In this document: positions 22,078 through 35,486 of the stretch, in pieces
Layout of the letters: each line of letters opens with the position of its first letter
How positions within the stretch are numbered: the first letter of the stretch is position 1
DNA from: Erwinia sp. E602
GTDB taxonomy: Bacteria > Pseudomonadota > Gammaproteobacteria > Enterobacterales > Enterobacteriaceae
NCBI RefSeq assembly: GCF_018141005.1
Contig: NZ_CP046582.1
Coordinates: forward strand, 4,464,001-4,528,000
DNA: 64,000 nt
Direction: 5' to 3'
The notes under the pieces: model-generated
Database searches by the model: none
Told to the model about the DNA's origin: nothing
What the model saw: the letters and a program-made list of their open reading frames with translations, nothing else
Translations under genes and position numbers: made by a program

Positions 22078-22091
22078 ATTTTTAAAGAGCA
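22078..22091 (-). promoter_or_regulatory. Spacer boxA antitermination site
   Basis: TGCTCTTTAAAAAT lies between tRNA-Glu and 23S. It is the known spacer boxA that loads the Nus factors for transcription through 23S. The second operon has CGCTCTTTAAAAAT at the equivalent place (63175-63188). Confidence 0.8.
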
Positions 22092-22162
22092 ATATCTTAA
22101 AGCAGACTCGAAAGTCATCTTTAAGATACGATGGAGACACCTTTCACCTGTCACCAAGCAAG

Positions 22163-22237
22163 TGGCGTCCCCTAGGGGATTCGAACCCCTGTTGCCGCCG
22201 TGAAAGGGCGGAGTCCTAACCGCTAGACGAAGGGGAC
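22163..22237 (-). tRNA. gltT: tRNA-Glu (anticodon TTC)
   Basis: A 75-nt gene including the encoded CCA. It has a GTCCCCT/AGGGGAC acceptor stem, anticodon loop CTTTCAC with anticodon TTC, and the GTTCGAATCC T-loop. It sits in the 16S-23S spacer, the same tRNA that E. coli rrnE and rrnB carry. Confidence 0.97.
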
Positions 22238-22328
22238 ACTGAATCATGTCTCGACTTCGCAGCCGTCTTGCTCATTACTTTTTCATCAGACAATCTGTGT
22301 GGACACTACGCGGGAATGTATCTTGAGG

Positions 22329-23868
<1,540 letters not shown>

Positions 23869-24023
23869 AAAGTTCGATTTGCTGCAACAAGTGCAGCGAT
23901 GCTCATCTGTAAAACGTCATAATGAATTTCATTATGTGTTCACTCGTGAGACTTGATATTTTTTGACACCCGAAGGTGTCTGATATCAATCCTGCGAGTG
24001 CCCACACAGATTGTCTGATAAAT

Positions 24024-24035
24024 TGTTAAAGAGCG
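24024..24035 (-). promoter_or_regulatory. rrn leader boxA
   Basis: CGCTCTTTAACA on the transcribed strand, about 155 nt before 16S, followed by the conserved leader sequence ATTTATCAGACAATCTG. It recruits NusB-S10 for antitermination. Confidence 0.8.
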
Positions 24036-24074
24036 GTGCAATCAGTGCCGAAGCTTCCTGTTGCGAGGTGGCGT

Positions 24075-24102
24075 ATATTACGCTTTCCTCCTTCGGAGTC
24101 AA
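24075..24102 (-). promoter_or_regulatory. rrn promoter P2
   Basis: TTGACT (24097-24102) and TAATAT (24075-24080) are separated by 16 nt on the minus strand. The position and the GCGTA context match P2 of E. coli rrn operons. Confidence 0.8.
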
Positions 24103-24198
24103 CTTCTTTTTTAGAAGTTTTTTCCGGCGGTTCAGAGTACTTCCTGAACCTCTCAACACGCTGGCCTGTAAGCCGTTGTTCCGTGTCGATGGAGGCGC

Positions 24199-24226
24199 AT
24201 TATAGGGAGTTCTCGACGGGTGACAA
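24199..24226 (-). promoter_or_regulatory. rrn promoter P1
   Basis: TTGTCA (24221-24226), 16 nt, then TATAAT (24199-24204) and a GCGCC discriminator. This is almost identical to E. coli rrnB P1, the growth-rate and ppGpp-controlled promoter. Confidence 0.9.
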
Positions 24227-24302
24227 GGGCTAATTTGCGATATTTTATCTGTTTGCTGCAATCCCCAGCAAAAGCCCGCCTTATACGCATTTGTGCACAA
24301 AC

Positions 24303-24311
24303 TTATCCACA
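24303..24311 (+). promoter_or_regulatory. Perfect DnaA box
   Basis: TTATCCACA matches the high-affinity DnaA consensus exactly. It lies between the upstream region of rrn P1 and the purHD promoter, about 75 nt upstream of the rrn -35 hexamer. Confidence 0.6.
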
Positions 24312-24343
24312 GCTGCCGCAAAACGGCAATTTTGACGAGCATC

Positions 24344-24365
24344 GCGCAAACGTTTTCGCTACAAT
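24344..24365 (+). promoter_or_regulatory. PurR operator and -10 of purHD
   Basis: GCGCAAACGTTTTCGC (24344-24359) matches the PurR consensus ACGCAAACGTTTTCGT at 14 of 16 positions. TACAAT follows directly as the likely -10. The -35 is unclear; TTGACG at 24332 is too far upstream. PurR with hypoxanthine or guanine would block initiation. Confidence 0.85.
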
Positions 24366-24494
24366 GCCCGCGCGTAATGGAAGCCCCCTCCAGGGGCGTT
24401 ACCTGAAGTTTTCTGTTCCTCTATATAGAAGAGAGCACAGCAGACTTCATATAACGCTCTTATCTATGCGATCCAATGCCAAGGGAAAAACCTA

Positions 24495-26084
24495 ATGCAA
24501 CAACGTCGTCCTGTACGCCGCGCGCTGCTCAGCGTGTCTGACAAAGCCGGTATCCTCGAATTCGCTCAGGCGCTTTCTCAACGTGGCGTCGAGCTGCTCT
24601 CCACCGGCGGTACTGCCCGCCTGTTGGCTGACGCTGGCCTGCCCGTGACTGAAGTCTCTGACTATACCGGTTTCCCGGAAATGATGGATGGACGCGTTAA
24701 AACGCTGCACCCGAAAGTGCATGGTGGCATTTTAGGACGCCGCGGTCAGGACGATGCCATCATGGCCGAGCACAGCATCTCTCCGATTGATATGGTGGTC
24801 GTTAACCTGTATCCGTTTGCCCAGACAGTGGCCCGTGAAGGCTGCTCGCTGGAAGACGCCGTCGAGAACATCGACATCGGCGGCCCGACCATGGTGCGCT
24901 CCGCCGCCAAGAACCATAAAGATGTAGCGATCGTGGTCAAGAGCAGTGACTACCCGGCCATCGTGGCGGAGCTGGATGCGAACGATAACTCGCTGACCCT
25001 GGCGACCCGTTTCGACCTGGCGATTAAAGCCTTTGAACACACTGCGGCCTATGACAGCATGATTGCCAACTACTTTGGCAGCCTGGTCCCGGCCTATCAC
25101 GGTGAGACCACCGAACCGTCCGGTCGCTTCCCGCGCACCCTTAACCTGAACTTTATTAAGAAGCAGGATATGCGTTACGGCGAAAACAGCCATCAGGATG
25201 CTGCCTTCTATATAGAAGAGAACGTTAGCGAAGCTTCGGTGGCCACCGCGCAGCAGGTTCAGGGTAAAGCGCTCTCATACAACAACATCGCCGATACCGA
25301 TGCCGCACTGGAGTGCGTGAAAGAGTTCGAGCAGCCGGCCTGTGTGATCGTCAAGCACGCTAACCCGTGCGGCGTTGCGGTTGGCGGTTCCATTCTTGAC
25401 GCTTACGAGCGCGCCTGGCAGACCGACCCAACCTCGGCCTTCGGTGGCATTATCGCCTTCAACCGTGAACTGGACGAAGCGACCGCCCAGGCGATCGTCA
25501 GCCGTCAGTTCGTTGAAGTGATCATCGCCCCGTCAGCCAGCGAAGCCGCGTTGAAAGTCACCGCCACCAAGCAGAACGTTCGCGTGCTGACCTGTGGCCA
25601 GTGGCAGGAACGCCAGACCGGTCTCGACTTTAAGCGCGTTAATGGCGGCCTGCTGGTGCAGGATCGCGATCTGGGCATGGTCGGCGAAAGCCAGCTGCGC
25701 GTGGTCAGCAAACGCCAGCCGTCGGAGCAGGAACTGCGTGATGCGTTGTTCTGCTGGAAAGTGGCGAAGTTCGTCAAGTCTAATGCTATCGTTTATGCGC
25801 GTGACAATATGACCATCGGCATTGGTGCCGGCCAGATGAGCCGCGTCTATTCCGCAAAAATCGCCGGTATAAAGGCTGCCGATGAAGGCCTGGAAGTAAA
25901 AGGTTCTGCCATGGCGTCGGATGCCTTCTTCCCGTTCCGTGATGGCATTGATGCCGCCGCTGCGGTCGGCATTACCTGTGTTATTCAACCGGGTGGCTCT
26001 ATTCGTGATGACGAAGTGATCGCCGCCGCGGATGAACACGGCATTGCGATGATCTTCACCGACATGCGCCATTTCCGCCATTAA
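24495..26084 (+). CDS. purH: Bifunctional AICAR formyltransferase/IMP cyclohydrolase
   Basis: PurH performs the last two steps of IMP synthesis: formylation of AICAR and ring closure. The 529 residues equal the E. coli length. The N-terminal MGS-like cyclohydrolase domain includes [13 protein letters not shown] and STGGTARLL. The C-terminal formyltransferase domain has [13 protein letters not shown] and the catalytic KHANPCGV. The protein ends [10 protein letters not shown], as in relatives. AAGGGA lies eight nt before the start. It forms an operon with purD 14 nt downstream. The promoter is divergent from the rrn promoters. Confidence 0.97.
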   Translation: MQQRRPVRRALLSVSDKAGILEFAQALSQRGVELLSTGGTARLLADAGLPVTEVSDYTGFPEMMDGRVKTLHPKVHGGILGRRGQDDAIMAEHSISPIDMVVVNLYPFAQTVAREGCSLEDAVENIDIGGPTMVRSAAKNHKDVAIVVKSSDYPAIVAELDANDNSLTLATRFDLAIKAFEHTAAYDSMIANYFGSLVPAYHGETTEPSGRFPRTLNLNFIKKQDMRYGENSHQDAAFYIEENVSEASVATAQQVQGKALSYNNIADTDAALECVKEFEQPACVIVKHANPCGVAVGGSILDAYERAWQTDPTSAFGGIIAFNRELDEATAQAIVSRQFVEVIIAPSASEAALKVTATKQNVRVLTCGQWQERQTGLDFKRVNGGLLVQDRDLGMVGESQLRVVSKRQPSEQELRDALFCWKVAKFVKSNAIVYARDNMTIGIGAGQMSRVYSAKIAGIKAADEGLEVKGSAMASDAFFPFRDGIDAAAAVGITCVIQPGGSIRDDEVIAAADEHGIAMIFTDMRHFRH

Positions 26085-26098
26085 TTACGGAGTCTCAG

Positions 26099-27379
26099 AT
26101 GAAAATTTTAGTTATTGGTAATGGCGGCCGTGAACATGCGCTGGCCTGGAAAGCCTCTCAGTCACCGCTGGCAGACGCCGTCTTCGTGGCACCGGGCAAT
26201 GCCGGTACCGCGCTGGAACCTGCGCTACAGAACGTGGCCATCAGCGCGACGGATATTGCCGGCCTGCTGAGCTTTGCACAAAGCGAGAAGATTGATCTGA
26301 CCATCGTCGGCCCGGAAGCGCCGCTGGTGATCGGCGTGGTGGACGCCTTCCGCGCCGCCGGTCTGAAAATCTTTGGCCCGACCCAGGCAGCGGCACAGCT
26401 GGAGGGCTCGAAGGCCTTTACCAAAGATTTCCTCGCGCGCCATCAGATCCCTACCGGCGGCTATCAGAACTTCACAGAAGTGGAGCCGGCGCTGGCTTAC
26501 GTACGTGAGCAAGGCGCACCGATCGTTATCAAGGCCGATGGCCTGGCCGCAGGTAAAGGCGTGATTGTGGCGCTGACCCTGCAGGAAGCGGAAGACGCGA
26601 TCCAGGACATGCTGGCGGGCAACGCCTTTGGCGACGCCGGCCACCGCATTGTGGTGGAAGAGTTCCTTGATGGTGAGGAAGCCAGCTTTATTGTCATGGT
26701 CGACGGTGAAAACGTGCTGCCGATGGCGACCAGCCAGGATCACAAACGCGTGGGCGACGGTGATACCGGCCCGAACACCGGCGGTATGGGCGCTTACTCG
26801 CCGGCACCGGTAGTGACCGATGAAGTCCACCAGCGTGTGATGGACGAAGTGATCTGGCCAACCGTGCGCGGCATGGCCAGCGAAGGCAACGTCTACACCG
26901 GCTTCCTGTACGCTGGCCTGATGATCGACAAAAGTGGCCAGCCAAAGGTGATTGAATTTAACTGCCGCTTTGGCGACCCGGAAACACAGCCAATCATGCT
27001 GCGCCTGCAGTCCGACCTGGTCGAACTCTGTCTGGCCGCCGTGGACGGTAAGCTGAACGAGAAAGATTCGGTCTGGGATCCGCGCCCTTCGCTGGGCGTC
27101 GTACTGGCCGCCGGTGGTTACCCTGGCGATTACGTCAACGGGGAAGCAATCCACGGCCTGCCGCAGACCGACGCCGCCGACGGTAAGGTGTTCCACGCCG
27201 GCACCACGCTGGAGGATGGCGTCGTGGTCACCAGCGGCGGACGCGTGCTGTGCGTCACCGCGCTGGGTGATGATGTGGCCGCCGCGCAAAAACGCGCGTA
27301 CGAGCTGGCAAAGCCGATCGGCTGGAATGGCAGCTTCTGCCGTAGCGATATCGGCTACCGGGCGATCGACCGCAAGTAA
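26099..27379 (+). CDS. purD: Phosphoribosylamine-glycine ligase (GAR synthetase)
   Basis: PurD joins phosphoribosylamine and glycine using ATP, the second step of purine synthesis. It has 426 residues, close to E. coli (429). N-terminal GNGGREHALAWK, the ATP-grasp segment IVIKADGLAAGKGVIVA, GDGDTGPNTGGMGAYSPAP and the metal-binding EFNCRFGDPE are all present. TTACGGAG precedes the start. It is the second and last gene of purHD, and a terminator follows after about 40 nt. Confidence 0.97.
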   Translation: MKILVIGNGGREHALAWKASQSPLADAVFVAPGNAGTALEPALQNVAISATDIAGLLSFAQSEKIDLTIVGPEAPLVIGVVDAFRAAGLKIFGPTQAAAQLEGSKAFTKDFLARHQIPTGGYQNFTEVEPALAYVREQGAPIVIKADGLAAGKGVIVALTLQEAEDAIQDMLAGNAFGDAGHRIVVEEFLDGEEASFIVMVDGENVLPMATSQDHKRVGDGDTGPNTGGMGAYSPAPVVTDEVHQRVMDEVIWPTVRGMASEGNVYTGFLYAGLMIDKSGQPKVIEFNCRFGDPETQPIMLRLQSDLVELCLAAVDGKLNEKDSVWDPRPSLGVVLAAGGYPGDYVNGEAIHGLPQTDAADGKVFHAGTTLEDGVVVTSGGRVLCVTALGDDVAAAQKRAYELAKPIGWNGSFCRSDIGYRAIDRK

Positions 27380-27417
27380 GCCCGACGGGGCGTTGCCCTG
27401 AACGGACGTTACACCTG

Positions 27418-27450
27418 CGGGCTGGACATCATGTCTGGCCCGTTTTTTTT
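27418..27450 (+). terminator. purHD terminator
   Basis: An 11-bp stem with two wobble pairs (CGGGCTGGACA / TGTCTGGCCCG) and a TCA loop, followed by TTTTTTTT. Confidence 0.85.
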
Positions 27451-27463
27451 GGGCATTGATGCA

Positions 27464-27537
27464 GACGTCAGGGTCCAGGCCTCAGGCGTACAGCACCGCT
27501 GCGACGTCAGGGTTCAGGCTTACAGCACGGCTGCGGG
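27464..27537. repeat. Imperfect ~38-bp direct repeat downstream of purD
   Basis: Two copies begin GACGTCAGGG and end ACAGCAC.GCTGCG (27464-27502 and 27503-27537). They differ by a few substitutions and a 4-nt gap. They contain a CAGGGTTCAGG motif like the heptamer satellite in aceBA. No gene is present. Confidence 0.65.
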
Positions 27538-27575
27538 ACGCCCTATGGCGTTCTGTTCCTCTGCTGTCCTGACGT

Positions 27576-28241
27576 TCAGAAGTCAGCTTCTTTCGGTGCG
27601 GTCAGGCACAGGTCGTCGGCGGTCACCAGCAACAGCTGCGTACCGCCTGGCGCTTCCAGCCAGGCCACGTTCAGTGCTCCCCGGGCCAGCCGCTGCTGGC
27701 GCAGGATCTGCTGCTGCTCACCCGCATCAAATTCCGCCTGACGCCGCTGGCCGTCGCAGCCGGTGACGCTGCCGTCTGCCTGCCAGCGCCCCTGCTGCAA
27801 CAGCACGCGCCCGCTCAGCAGGTCGTCGCTGATCTTCAGCATCCGCTGCGCGTCAAACTGATACAGCGCTACCGCATCGGCAGAGAGCGGCTCCCGGCGG
27901 CCTGCCAGCTGGCGCTGCATAAAGCTCAGGCTGCCATCATGGTCAAACCGCAGCGTCACGTCATCCGACTGGGCCCCCAGCAGATGCCGCTCAATTGAGA
28001 CCAGCTTGCCCTTTTGCCACAGGTAGTCACGGGTTTCGCCCGCACCGCTGCTGAAGGGCGTCACCGCCACCCGCATGTGGGTGGTCTGGGAATCGCTGTT
28101 TTTACGCCAGATACGTACGGCGCCGCGATCGGCCAGATAGCCGCTGGCGGTAAAATCAGGCAGGGAAGAGTGCAAGCTACAGCCTGCCAGCACGGCCAGC
28201 ATCAGCGAAGGAAAAAGTCGTTTTAGCAAGGTCAGCGTCAT
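27576..28241 (-). CDS. yjaH: DUF1481 family lipoprotein YjaH
   Basis: A 221-residue protein with a short hydrophobic signal peptide ending in a lipobox (LAVLAGCS). Cleavage would leave Cys 20 or 21 as the lipidated N-terminus, so it is probably anchored in the cell envelope. It matches the DUF1481 family, found next to hupA in enterobacteria, as here. The mature part is mostly beta-type with no catalytic motif I recognise, and two further Cys (SVTGCDGQ and DDLCLTAP) could pair. The function is unknown. Confidence 0.85.
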   Translation of the reverse strand: MTLTLLKRLFPSLMLAVLAGCSLHSSLPDFTASGYLADRGAVRIWRKNSDSQTTHMRVAVTPFSSGAGETRDYLWQKGKLVSIERHLLGAQSDDVTLRFDHDGSLSFMQRQLAGRREPLSADAVALYQFDAQRMLKISDDLLSGRVLLQQGRWQADGSVTGCDGQRRQAEFDAGEQQQILRQQRLARGALNVAWLEAPGGTQLLLVTADDLCLTAPKEADF

Positions 28242-28317
28242 ATGAAAGCGTTTCGCACCATCATCTTCTCACCGCAGCAGAAGCACCCGAGTTCGGGCGG
28301 GGGACAAATTACAGATA

Positions 28318-28342
28318 AACAAAAGGGGCGATAGCGCCCCCC
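28318..28342 (-). terminator. hupA terminator
   Basis: On the minus strand GGGGCGCTATCGCCCC folds into a short stem followed by TTTTGTTT, about 26 nt after the hupA stop. Confidence 0.8.
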
Positions 28343-28368
28343 TGTTAAAACCTTTCACCGTAAAGCGA

Positions 28369-28641
28369 TTACTTAACAGCGTCTTTCAGTGCCTTACCAG
28401 AAACGAATGCTGGTACATTGGCAGCAGCAATTTTGATCTCGTTGCCAGTCTGCGGGTTGCGGCCAGTACGCTCAGCACGGTGGTTAACTTTAAAGGTACC
28501 AAAACCAACCAGTTGTACAGCATCACCTTCTTTCAGAGACTCGGTAATTGCAGCCAGAGTCGATTCCAGTGCAGCTTTAGCCTGGGTCTTTGACAGGTCC
28601 GCTTTGTCCGCAATTACATCAATCAGTTGAGTCTTGTTCAT
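28369..28641 (-). CDS. hupA: DNA-binding protein HU-alpha
   Basis: A 90-residue nucleoid protein identical in plan to E. coli HU-alpha. The N-terminus is [14 protein letters not shown]. The DNA-binding arm carries RTGRNPQTG with the intercalating Pro, and the end is [11 protein letters not shown] bends and compacts DNA as a homodimer or with HU-beta. AAGGATAAC precedes the start. It lies between yjaG and yjaH on the same strand, with its own terminator. Confidence 0.98.
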   Translation of the reverse strand: MNKTQLIDVIADKADLSKTQAKAALESTLAAITESLKEGDAVQLVGFGTFKVNHRAERTGRNPQTGNEIKIAAANVPAFVSGKALKDAVK

Positions 28642-28829
28642 AAGTTATCCTTACAGTGTATTTATCGCTTGCTAAGCATCAAGTGCGAGGGAAAAACCAG
28701 TGTCTGGCACTCTCCTGCATTCACGCACCGATAGCCACATTTTTCAGCCCCCCAAATGTAGACCAGACAGGGGGCGGATGTGAAGACCAAAGGCGCTACA
28801 ATTCAGGCCTGAAGTCACGTTTTGCTGTC

Positions 28830-29420
28830 TTAATGCTGATAATTTATACCGATGTTACTGATCCCGGATTCGCGAAGGTCAGAACGTAGCCCCTTAATCA
28901 AATCAAGGTCCCGCTCCTCGCAGGCCGCCAGCAGGCGAAATATCTCCCACTGGATGTCCCACTCCTCTTCTACCGCCGGGTTTAGCTTCAGCTCTTCTTC
29001 GGTCATTTCCCGCTCAGCCTGGGTCATTTCCAGCATCGCAACGGTGGTAATCGAGGTCTCGCTAACGGCAATCGCATGCGCCAGCGTTTCACCGCTCAGA
29101 CGCGAGTGCAGCAGTTCGCTCAGGGCGACGCAGGCATCAATCGCCGGATAGACGCCGTACATATCATAGTCGTCCGCGGAAGGGATCGCCTCTTCCAGTT
29201 TTTCCAGCTGGGAGTCGAAATTCACTTTAGCGTCTTTTACCACCAGCGTTTCCCACAGCAGATCGAGAATTCGGCGATAGAGCTGGCCGTCGCCAAAGCC
29301 GGACTGCTGACAGAACTCACGGTAGTTCGGTGCCATGCGTTCGCACAGGCAGGCCATAAAAGTAACGTGCTGCCAGCTTTCCAGCTTTTCCAGCCGCAGA
29401 TGAATCGGGTTACGTAACAT
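28830..29420 (-). CDS. yjaG: DUF416 family protein YjaG
   Basis: A 196-residue, mostly helical cytosolic protein of the DUF416 family, the same length as E. coli YjaG. Conserved stretches include NPIHLRLEKLESWQHVTFMA, GDGQLYRRILDLLWE, and YGVYPAIDACVALSELLHSR. There is no signal peptide or known catalytic motif. It lies in the conserved nfi-yjaG-hupA order. The function is not known. Confidence 0.9.
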   Translation of the reverse strand: MLRNPIHLRLEKLESWQHVTFMACLCERMAPNYREFCQQSGFGDGQLYRRILDLLWETLVVKDAKVNFDSQLEKLEEAIPSADDYDMYGVYPAIDACVALSELLHSRLSGETLAHAIAVSETSITTVAMLEMTQAEREMTEEELKLNPAVEEEWDIQWEIFRLLAACEERDLDLIKGLRSDLRESGISNIGINYQH

Positions 29421-29482
29421 ATCGGGATCTCAGTATTAACGCGCTGCGGGCAGTGTACCTGAAAAGCCGCCGTGCAGCACGG

Positions 29483-30148
29483 TTAACCCCGGTCGATGGC
29501 GCTAAAAGCGGCGCGTCGCGAGGCAATAGCGTCTGCCCAGCGGGTCGGTTCCGGTAAACGGTAGCCACGCAGGCAGTTTTGTACCCAGGTCAGCGCCGTG
29601 TCGTTGCTGATGCGATGCCCGCCGGAGACAAACAGCGGGTTACAGCGCAGCTTGCTGCGCAGCACCCAGCCAATCGACTCTCCCTTATCGGTCAGCGGCT
29701 GACAGCTGCCGGGTTCAGCCGCCGGCGGCTCAAATTTACCGCACAGTCGCTTTTTTGCTACCCCCAGCGTCGGCACGTCCACCAGCAGGCCAAAGTGGCT
29801 GGCCACGCCCAGCCGACGCGGGTGCGCCATCCCGTGACCGTCGACCATCAGCAGATCGGGATAATGCGTCAGTTGCTGCCACGCGGCCAGCAGCGCAGGC
29901 GTTTCGCGAAAGGAGAGGTAGCCGGGGATATAGGGCATGGTGGTGGCAATGCGCGCCACCTGGTAGTCAATCACCCGCAGCGAGGGGTACTCAAGAATCG
30001 CCAGGGCGGCACGGGTGACCTCACCGCCCTGTTCAAAGCCGACGTCCGCGCCGCCAATCAGGCGCGGGGGAAACACGTCAAAGTCATCGTGGTGCACCGC
30101 TTCTGCTGCCCGTTGCAACTGCTCGGTGCGTAATGCGGTGATATCCAT
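29483..30148 (-). CDS. nfi: Endonuclease V (deoxyinosine 3' endonuclease)
   Basis: Nfi nicks DNA at the second phosphodiester 3' to deoxyinosine, starting repair of deaminated adenine. It has 221 residues (E. coli 223). The metal-binding Asp lies in GGADVGFE, the wedge region in [11 protein letters not shown], and the second acidic cluster in [16 protein letters not shown]. The start is only two nt after the hemE stop, which indicates an operon with hemE. Confidence 0.95.
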   Translation of the reverse strand: MDITALRTEQLQRAAEAVHHDDFDVFPPRLIGGADVGFEQGGEVTRAALAILEYPSLRVIDYQVARIATTMPYIPGYLSFRETPALLAAWQQLTHYPDLLMVDGHGMAHPRRLGVASHFGLLVDVPTLGVAKKRLCGKFEPPAAEPGSCQPLTDKGESIGWVLRSKLRCNPLFVSGGHRISNDTALTWVQNCLRGYRLPEPTRWADAIASRRAAFSAIDRG

Positions 30149-30150
30149 AA

Positions 30151-31218
30151 TTACTCCTGGTGGTAAGGGCGTGACAGGCGGTGTACCGCCTCAACAAACG
30201 CGCCGGCATGTTCCGGCGGCACGTCCTGATGGATACCGTGCCCCAGGTTGAAGACGTGGCCGTTACCCTGGCCAAAGCCGTTGAGAATGCCCGCCACTTC
30301 CTGCTCGATGCGTGCAGGCGGCGCGTAGAGGATCGACGGATCCATGTTGCCCTGCAGCGCGACTTTATCGCCGACCCGGCGGCGCGCGTCGGCGATATCG
30401 GTGGTCCAGTCCAGCCCCAGCGCGTCACAGCCGGTGGCAGCCATCTGTTCAAGCCACTGCCCGCCGCCTTTGGTGAACAGGGTAACCGGCACCCGGCGGC
30501 CTTCATTTTCATGCAGCAGGCCGTCGATAATTTTATGCATGTAATGGAGCGAGAACTCCAGATAGTCGCGCCCGGTCAGCACGCCACCCCAGGTATCGAA
30601 GATCATCACCGACTGTGCGCCGGCACGGATCTGCGCATTCAGGTAAAGCGTCACGCTGTCCGCCAGCTTGTCCAGCATCAGGTGCAGGGTGTGCGGCTCG
30701 GCGTACATCATCTTTTTCAGCTTAGTGAACACCTTGCTGCTGCCGCCTTCCACCATATAGGTGGCCAGCGTCCACGGGCTGCCGGAAAAACCGATCAGCG
30801 GCACTTCCCCGTTGAGGTTTTTACGGATGGTACGCACCGCGTTCATCACGTAGCCCAGCTCACCTTCCGGATCGGGGATCGGCAGCTTGTCGACGTCGGC
30901 GCGGCAGGTAATCGGTGAAGAGAAGCGCGGACCTTCCCCCGCTTCGAAGTAAAGCCCAAGCCCCATCGCATCCGGGATGGTCAGAATGTCGGAGAACAGG
31001 ATCGCGGCATCCAGTGGATAACGGCGCAGCGGTTGCAGCGTCACTTCGCAGGCCAGCTCGGCGTTTTTGCACAGTGACATAAAGTCACCGGCCACGGCAC
31101 GAGTGGCTTTGTACTCCGGCAAATAACGCCCTGCCTGGCGCATCATCCATACCGGGGTCACATCAACAGGCTGGCGCAGCAAGGCGCGCAGATAACGATC
31201 GTTCTTCAGTTCACTCAT
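30151..31218 (-). CDS. hemE: Uroporphyrinogen decarboxylase
   Basis: HemE removes four carboxyl groups from uroporphyrinogen III to give coproporphyrinogen III in heme synthesis. It has 355 residues (E. coli 354). The substrate-binding N-terminal motif [19 protein letters not shown] is present, as are [24 protein letters not shown] and [16 protein letters not shown]. It is followed with two nt spacing by nfi. nudC lies just upstream on the same strand, so the four genes may be co-transcribed. Confidence 0.97.
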   Translation of the reverse strand: MSELKNDRYLRALLRQPVDVTPVWMMRQAGRYLPEYKATRAVAGDFMSLCKNAELACEVTLQPLRRYPLDAAILFSDILTIPDAMGLGLYFEAGEGPRFSSPITCRADVDKLPIPDPEGELGYVMNAVRTIRKNLNGEVPLIGFSGSPWTLATYMVEGGSSKVFTKLKKMMYAEPHTLHLMLDKLADSVTLYLNAQIRAGAQSVMIFDTWGGVLTGRDYLEFSLHYMHKIIDGLLHENEGRRVPVTLFTKGGGQWLEQMAATGCDALGLDWTTDIADARRRVGDKVALQGNMDPSILYAPPARIEQEVAGILNGFGQGNGHVFNLGHGIHQDVPPEHAGAFVEAVHRLSRPYHQE

Positions 31219-31257
31219 CTTCAGGCTCTCTCATTTTCAGAGGAATAGTGTATCACG

Positions 31258-32031
31258 TCATTCCACACCCGCGCGGCACAGCGCCACGGTATCTTCAATC
31301 AGCCGGCGGGCAATGGTGCCCGCCGGTGGCAGCAGCGGCAGTGCATCATAGCGATACCAGCCGGCATCCAGCAGCTCCTTCGGGTCGATCTGAATCTCAC
31401 CGCTGTCATAGTCGGCCATAAACGCCATCATCAGCGACTGCGGGAACGGCCACGGCTGCGAGGCGACATAGCGCACATTTTTCACCCGGAGGCCACTCTC
31501 TTCCATAACCTCCCTTGCCACCGTCTGTTCCAGCGTTTCACCCACCTCGGTAAAACCGGCCAGCACCGTGTAAATGCCGTTGCGGTGGCGGGTGTGCTGC
31601 GCCAGCAGGATCTCCTCACCGCGGCGGATCGCCACGATCATGCACGGCGCTATCTGCGGATAATACCGCTGGCGGCAGTGATGGCACAGGCAGGCCCATT
31701 CGGTCCTGCTGTGGTGCATTTCATGCCCGCAGTAGCCGCACCAGCGATGCGAGCGGTAGAATTCGGCCAGCTGTACGCCACGCCCGACCAGCTGAAACAG
31801 CCCGGGCTCCTGATCCAGCAGCTGGCGCAGCGATCCGCACTCCTTGGGGCGGCTTTCGCGGATCAGCCAGACCGGTTCGCCCTGCCATTCGCCCAGCAAG
31901 GATCCGCGGGATCCCTCCAGACCCAGTGCTCCGGCCTGGCCGTAAGGTAATTCGCCTTTTGGTAACCAAATTTTGTTTTCGGTGCTGACAACCCACCAGC
32001 CAGCGTCTACGCTTGTTAGTTGACGTTCCAT
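31258..32031 (-). CDS. nudC: NADH pyrophosphatase / RNA NAD-decapping hydrolase NudC
   Basis: NudC hydrolyses NAD(H) to NMN(H) and AMP and removes NAD caps from RNA. The 257 residues equal the E. coli length. The zinc site is CGYC and CHHC. The Nudix box runs through [17 protein letters not shown], and the subfamily hallmark SQPWPFPQS follows about 15 residues later. The start has no strong Shine-Dalgarno. It is divergent from rsd. Confidence 0.95.
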   Translation of the reverse strand: MERQLTSVDAGWWVVSTENKIWLPKGELPYGQAGALGLEGSRGSLLGEWQGEPVWLIRESRPKECGSLRQLLDQEPGLFQLVGRGVQLAEFYRSHRWCGYCGHEMHHSRTEWACLCHHCRQRYYPQIAPCMIVAIRRGEEILLAQHTRHRNGIYTVLAGFTEVGETLEQTVAREVMEESGLRVKNVRYVASQPWPFPQSLMMAFMADYDSGEIQIDPKELLDAGWYRYDALPLLPPAGTIARRLIEDTVALCRAGVE

Positions 32032-32104
32032 AAAATGCTCATTTTCCTCAGCTCATCAAAGCGGATTGAGGTCAGATGTTCAAAATAACACGACGGAGTT
32101 GAAC

Positions 32105-32611
32105 ATGCTTAACCAGTTAGACGTCCTTACCGCACGCGTTGGCGGTTGCAGCGAACTGGTCGACCTCTGCCTGCATTCACGTAAGCAGTTACTGGTTACC
32201 TATTACCAAATGGCCGGTCTGAAGCCGAACAAGGATTCCCTGACCGCACTCGATGAAAACGCGCTGGATAACTTCTGCCACAGCCTGGTGGACTATCTGT
32301 CAACCGGCCATTTCACCCTGTACGAGCGTTTTATTAAAGAGCTGGAAGGCAGCGAACAGCTGGCACAGGCGGCAGTGATCTACCCGTCGTTGCAGGCGAA
32401 TACCGACCGCATTATGCAGATTTATGACTCGCATCTGGAAACGGCGATCGATGATGATAACTGCCTTGAGTTCCAGCAGGCGCTCTCAGGCGTCGGCGAA
32501 GCGCTGGAATCCCGCTTCTCGCTGGAAGATAAATTCATCCAGTTAGCGATGGAAAATCACGTGCAAAAACAGATCGCTGCCAACGAACCGACCCTCGCCC
32601 GCCCTGCCTGA
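32105..32611 (+). CDS. rsd: Anti-sigma-70 factor Rsd (regulator of sigma D)
   Basis: Rsd binds free sigma-70 in stationary phase and so favours alternative sigma factors; it also binds HPr. The 168-residue helical protein aligns with E. coli Rsd (158) from MLNQLD onward, including LDNFCHSLVDYLSTGHF and LETAIDDDNCLEFQQAL. The ATG at 32105 is preceded by CGGAG at seven nt. An in-frame extension of 13 residues upstream lacks support. nudC is divergent 73 nt away. Confidence 0.92.
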   Translation: MLNQLDVLTARVGGCSELVDLCLHSRKQLLVTYYQMAGLKPNKDSLTALDENALDNFCHSLVDYLSTGHFTLYERFIKELEGSEQLAQAAVIYPSLQANTDRIMQIYDSHLETAIDDDNCLEFQQALSGVGEALESRFSLEDKFIQLAMENHVQKQIAANEPTLARPA

Positions 32612-32651
32612 AATCGTTAGAGATTGGTGAAAGCCTTGTGATTTGTGATCG

Positions 32652-32675
32652 GCCCCTTTATGCTTCAGGGGCTTT
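32652..32675 (+). terminator. Weak terminator after rsd
   Basis: A 6-bp GC-rich stem (GCCCCT / AGGGGC) with a 9-nt loop, followed by TTT. It would separate rsd from the thi riboswitch transcript. Confidence 0.5.
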
Positions 32676-32730
32676 GAGCAGGCGCATTTTGCCCAAAGCC
32701 GGTACGCTCTGTTGAGCCATGTACCAGCGT

Positions 32731-32819
32731 CTTCTTGTCGGAGTGCCCCTCGGGGCTGAGACCGTTAATTCGGGATCCGCGGAACCTGATCAGGTTAATA
32801 CCTGCGAAGGGAACAAGAG
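32731..32819 (+). promoter_or_regulatory. TPP riboswitch (thi box) of thiC
   Basis: The conserved thi-box elements are present in order: CGGAGTGCCCC, GGGGCTGAGACC, CGGGATCCGCGGAACCTGATCAGG-type core with ACCTGATCAGGTTAATACC, and GCGAAGGGAACAAG. The riboswitch lies about 100 nt before thiC. By analogy with E. coli thiC, bound TPP lowers both translation and transcription. Confidence 0.95.
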
Positions 32820-32856
32820 TAAAACAGCTGTAACGGTATCAGGCCGTACGCGTTGA

Positions 32857-35483
<2,627 letters not shown>

Positions 35484-35486
<3 letters not shown>

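Noticed and set aside
24332..24337. TTGACG as the -35 of the purHD promoter
   Set aside because: It is 22 nt from the TACAAT -10, too far for a normal sigma-70 promoter, so I leave the -35 undefined.
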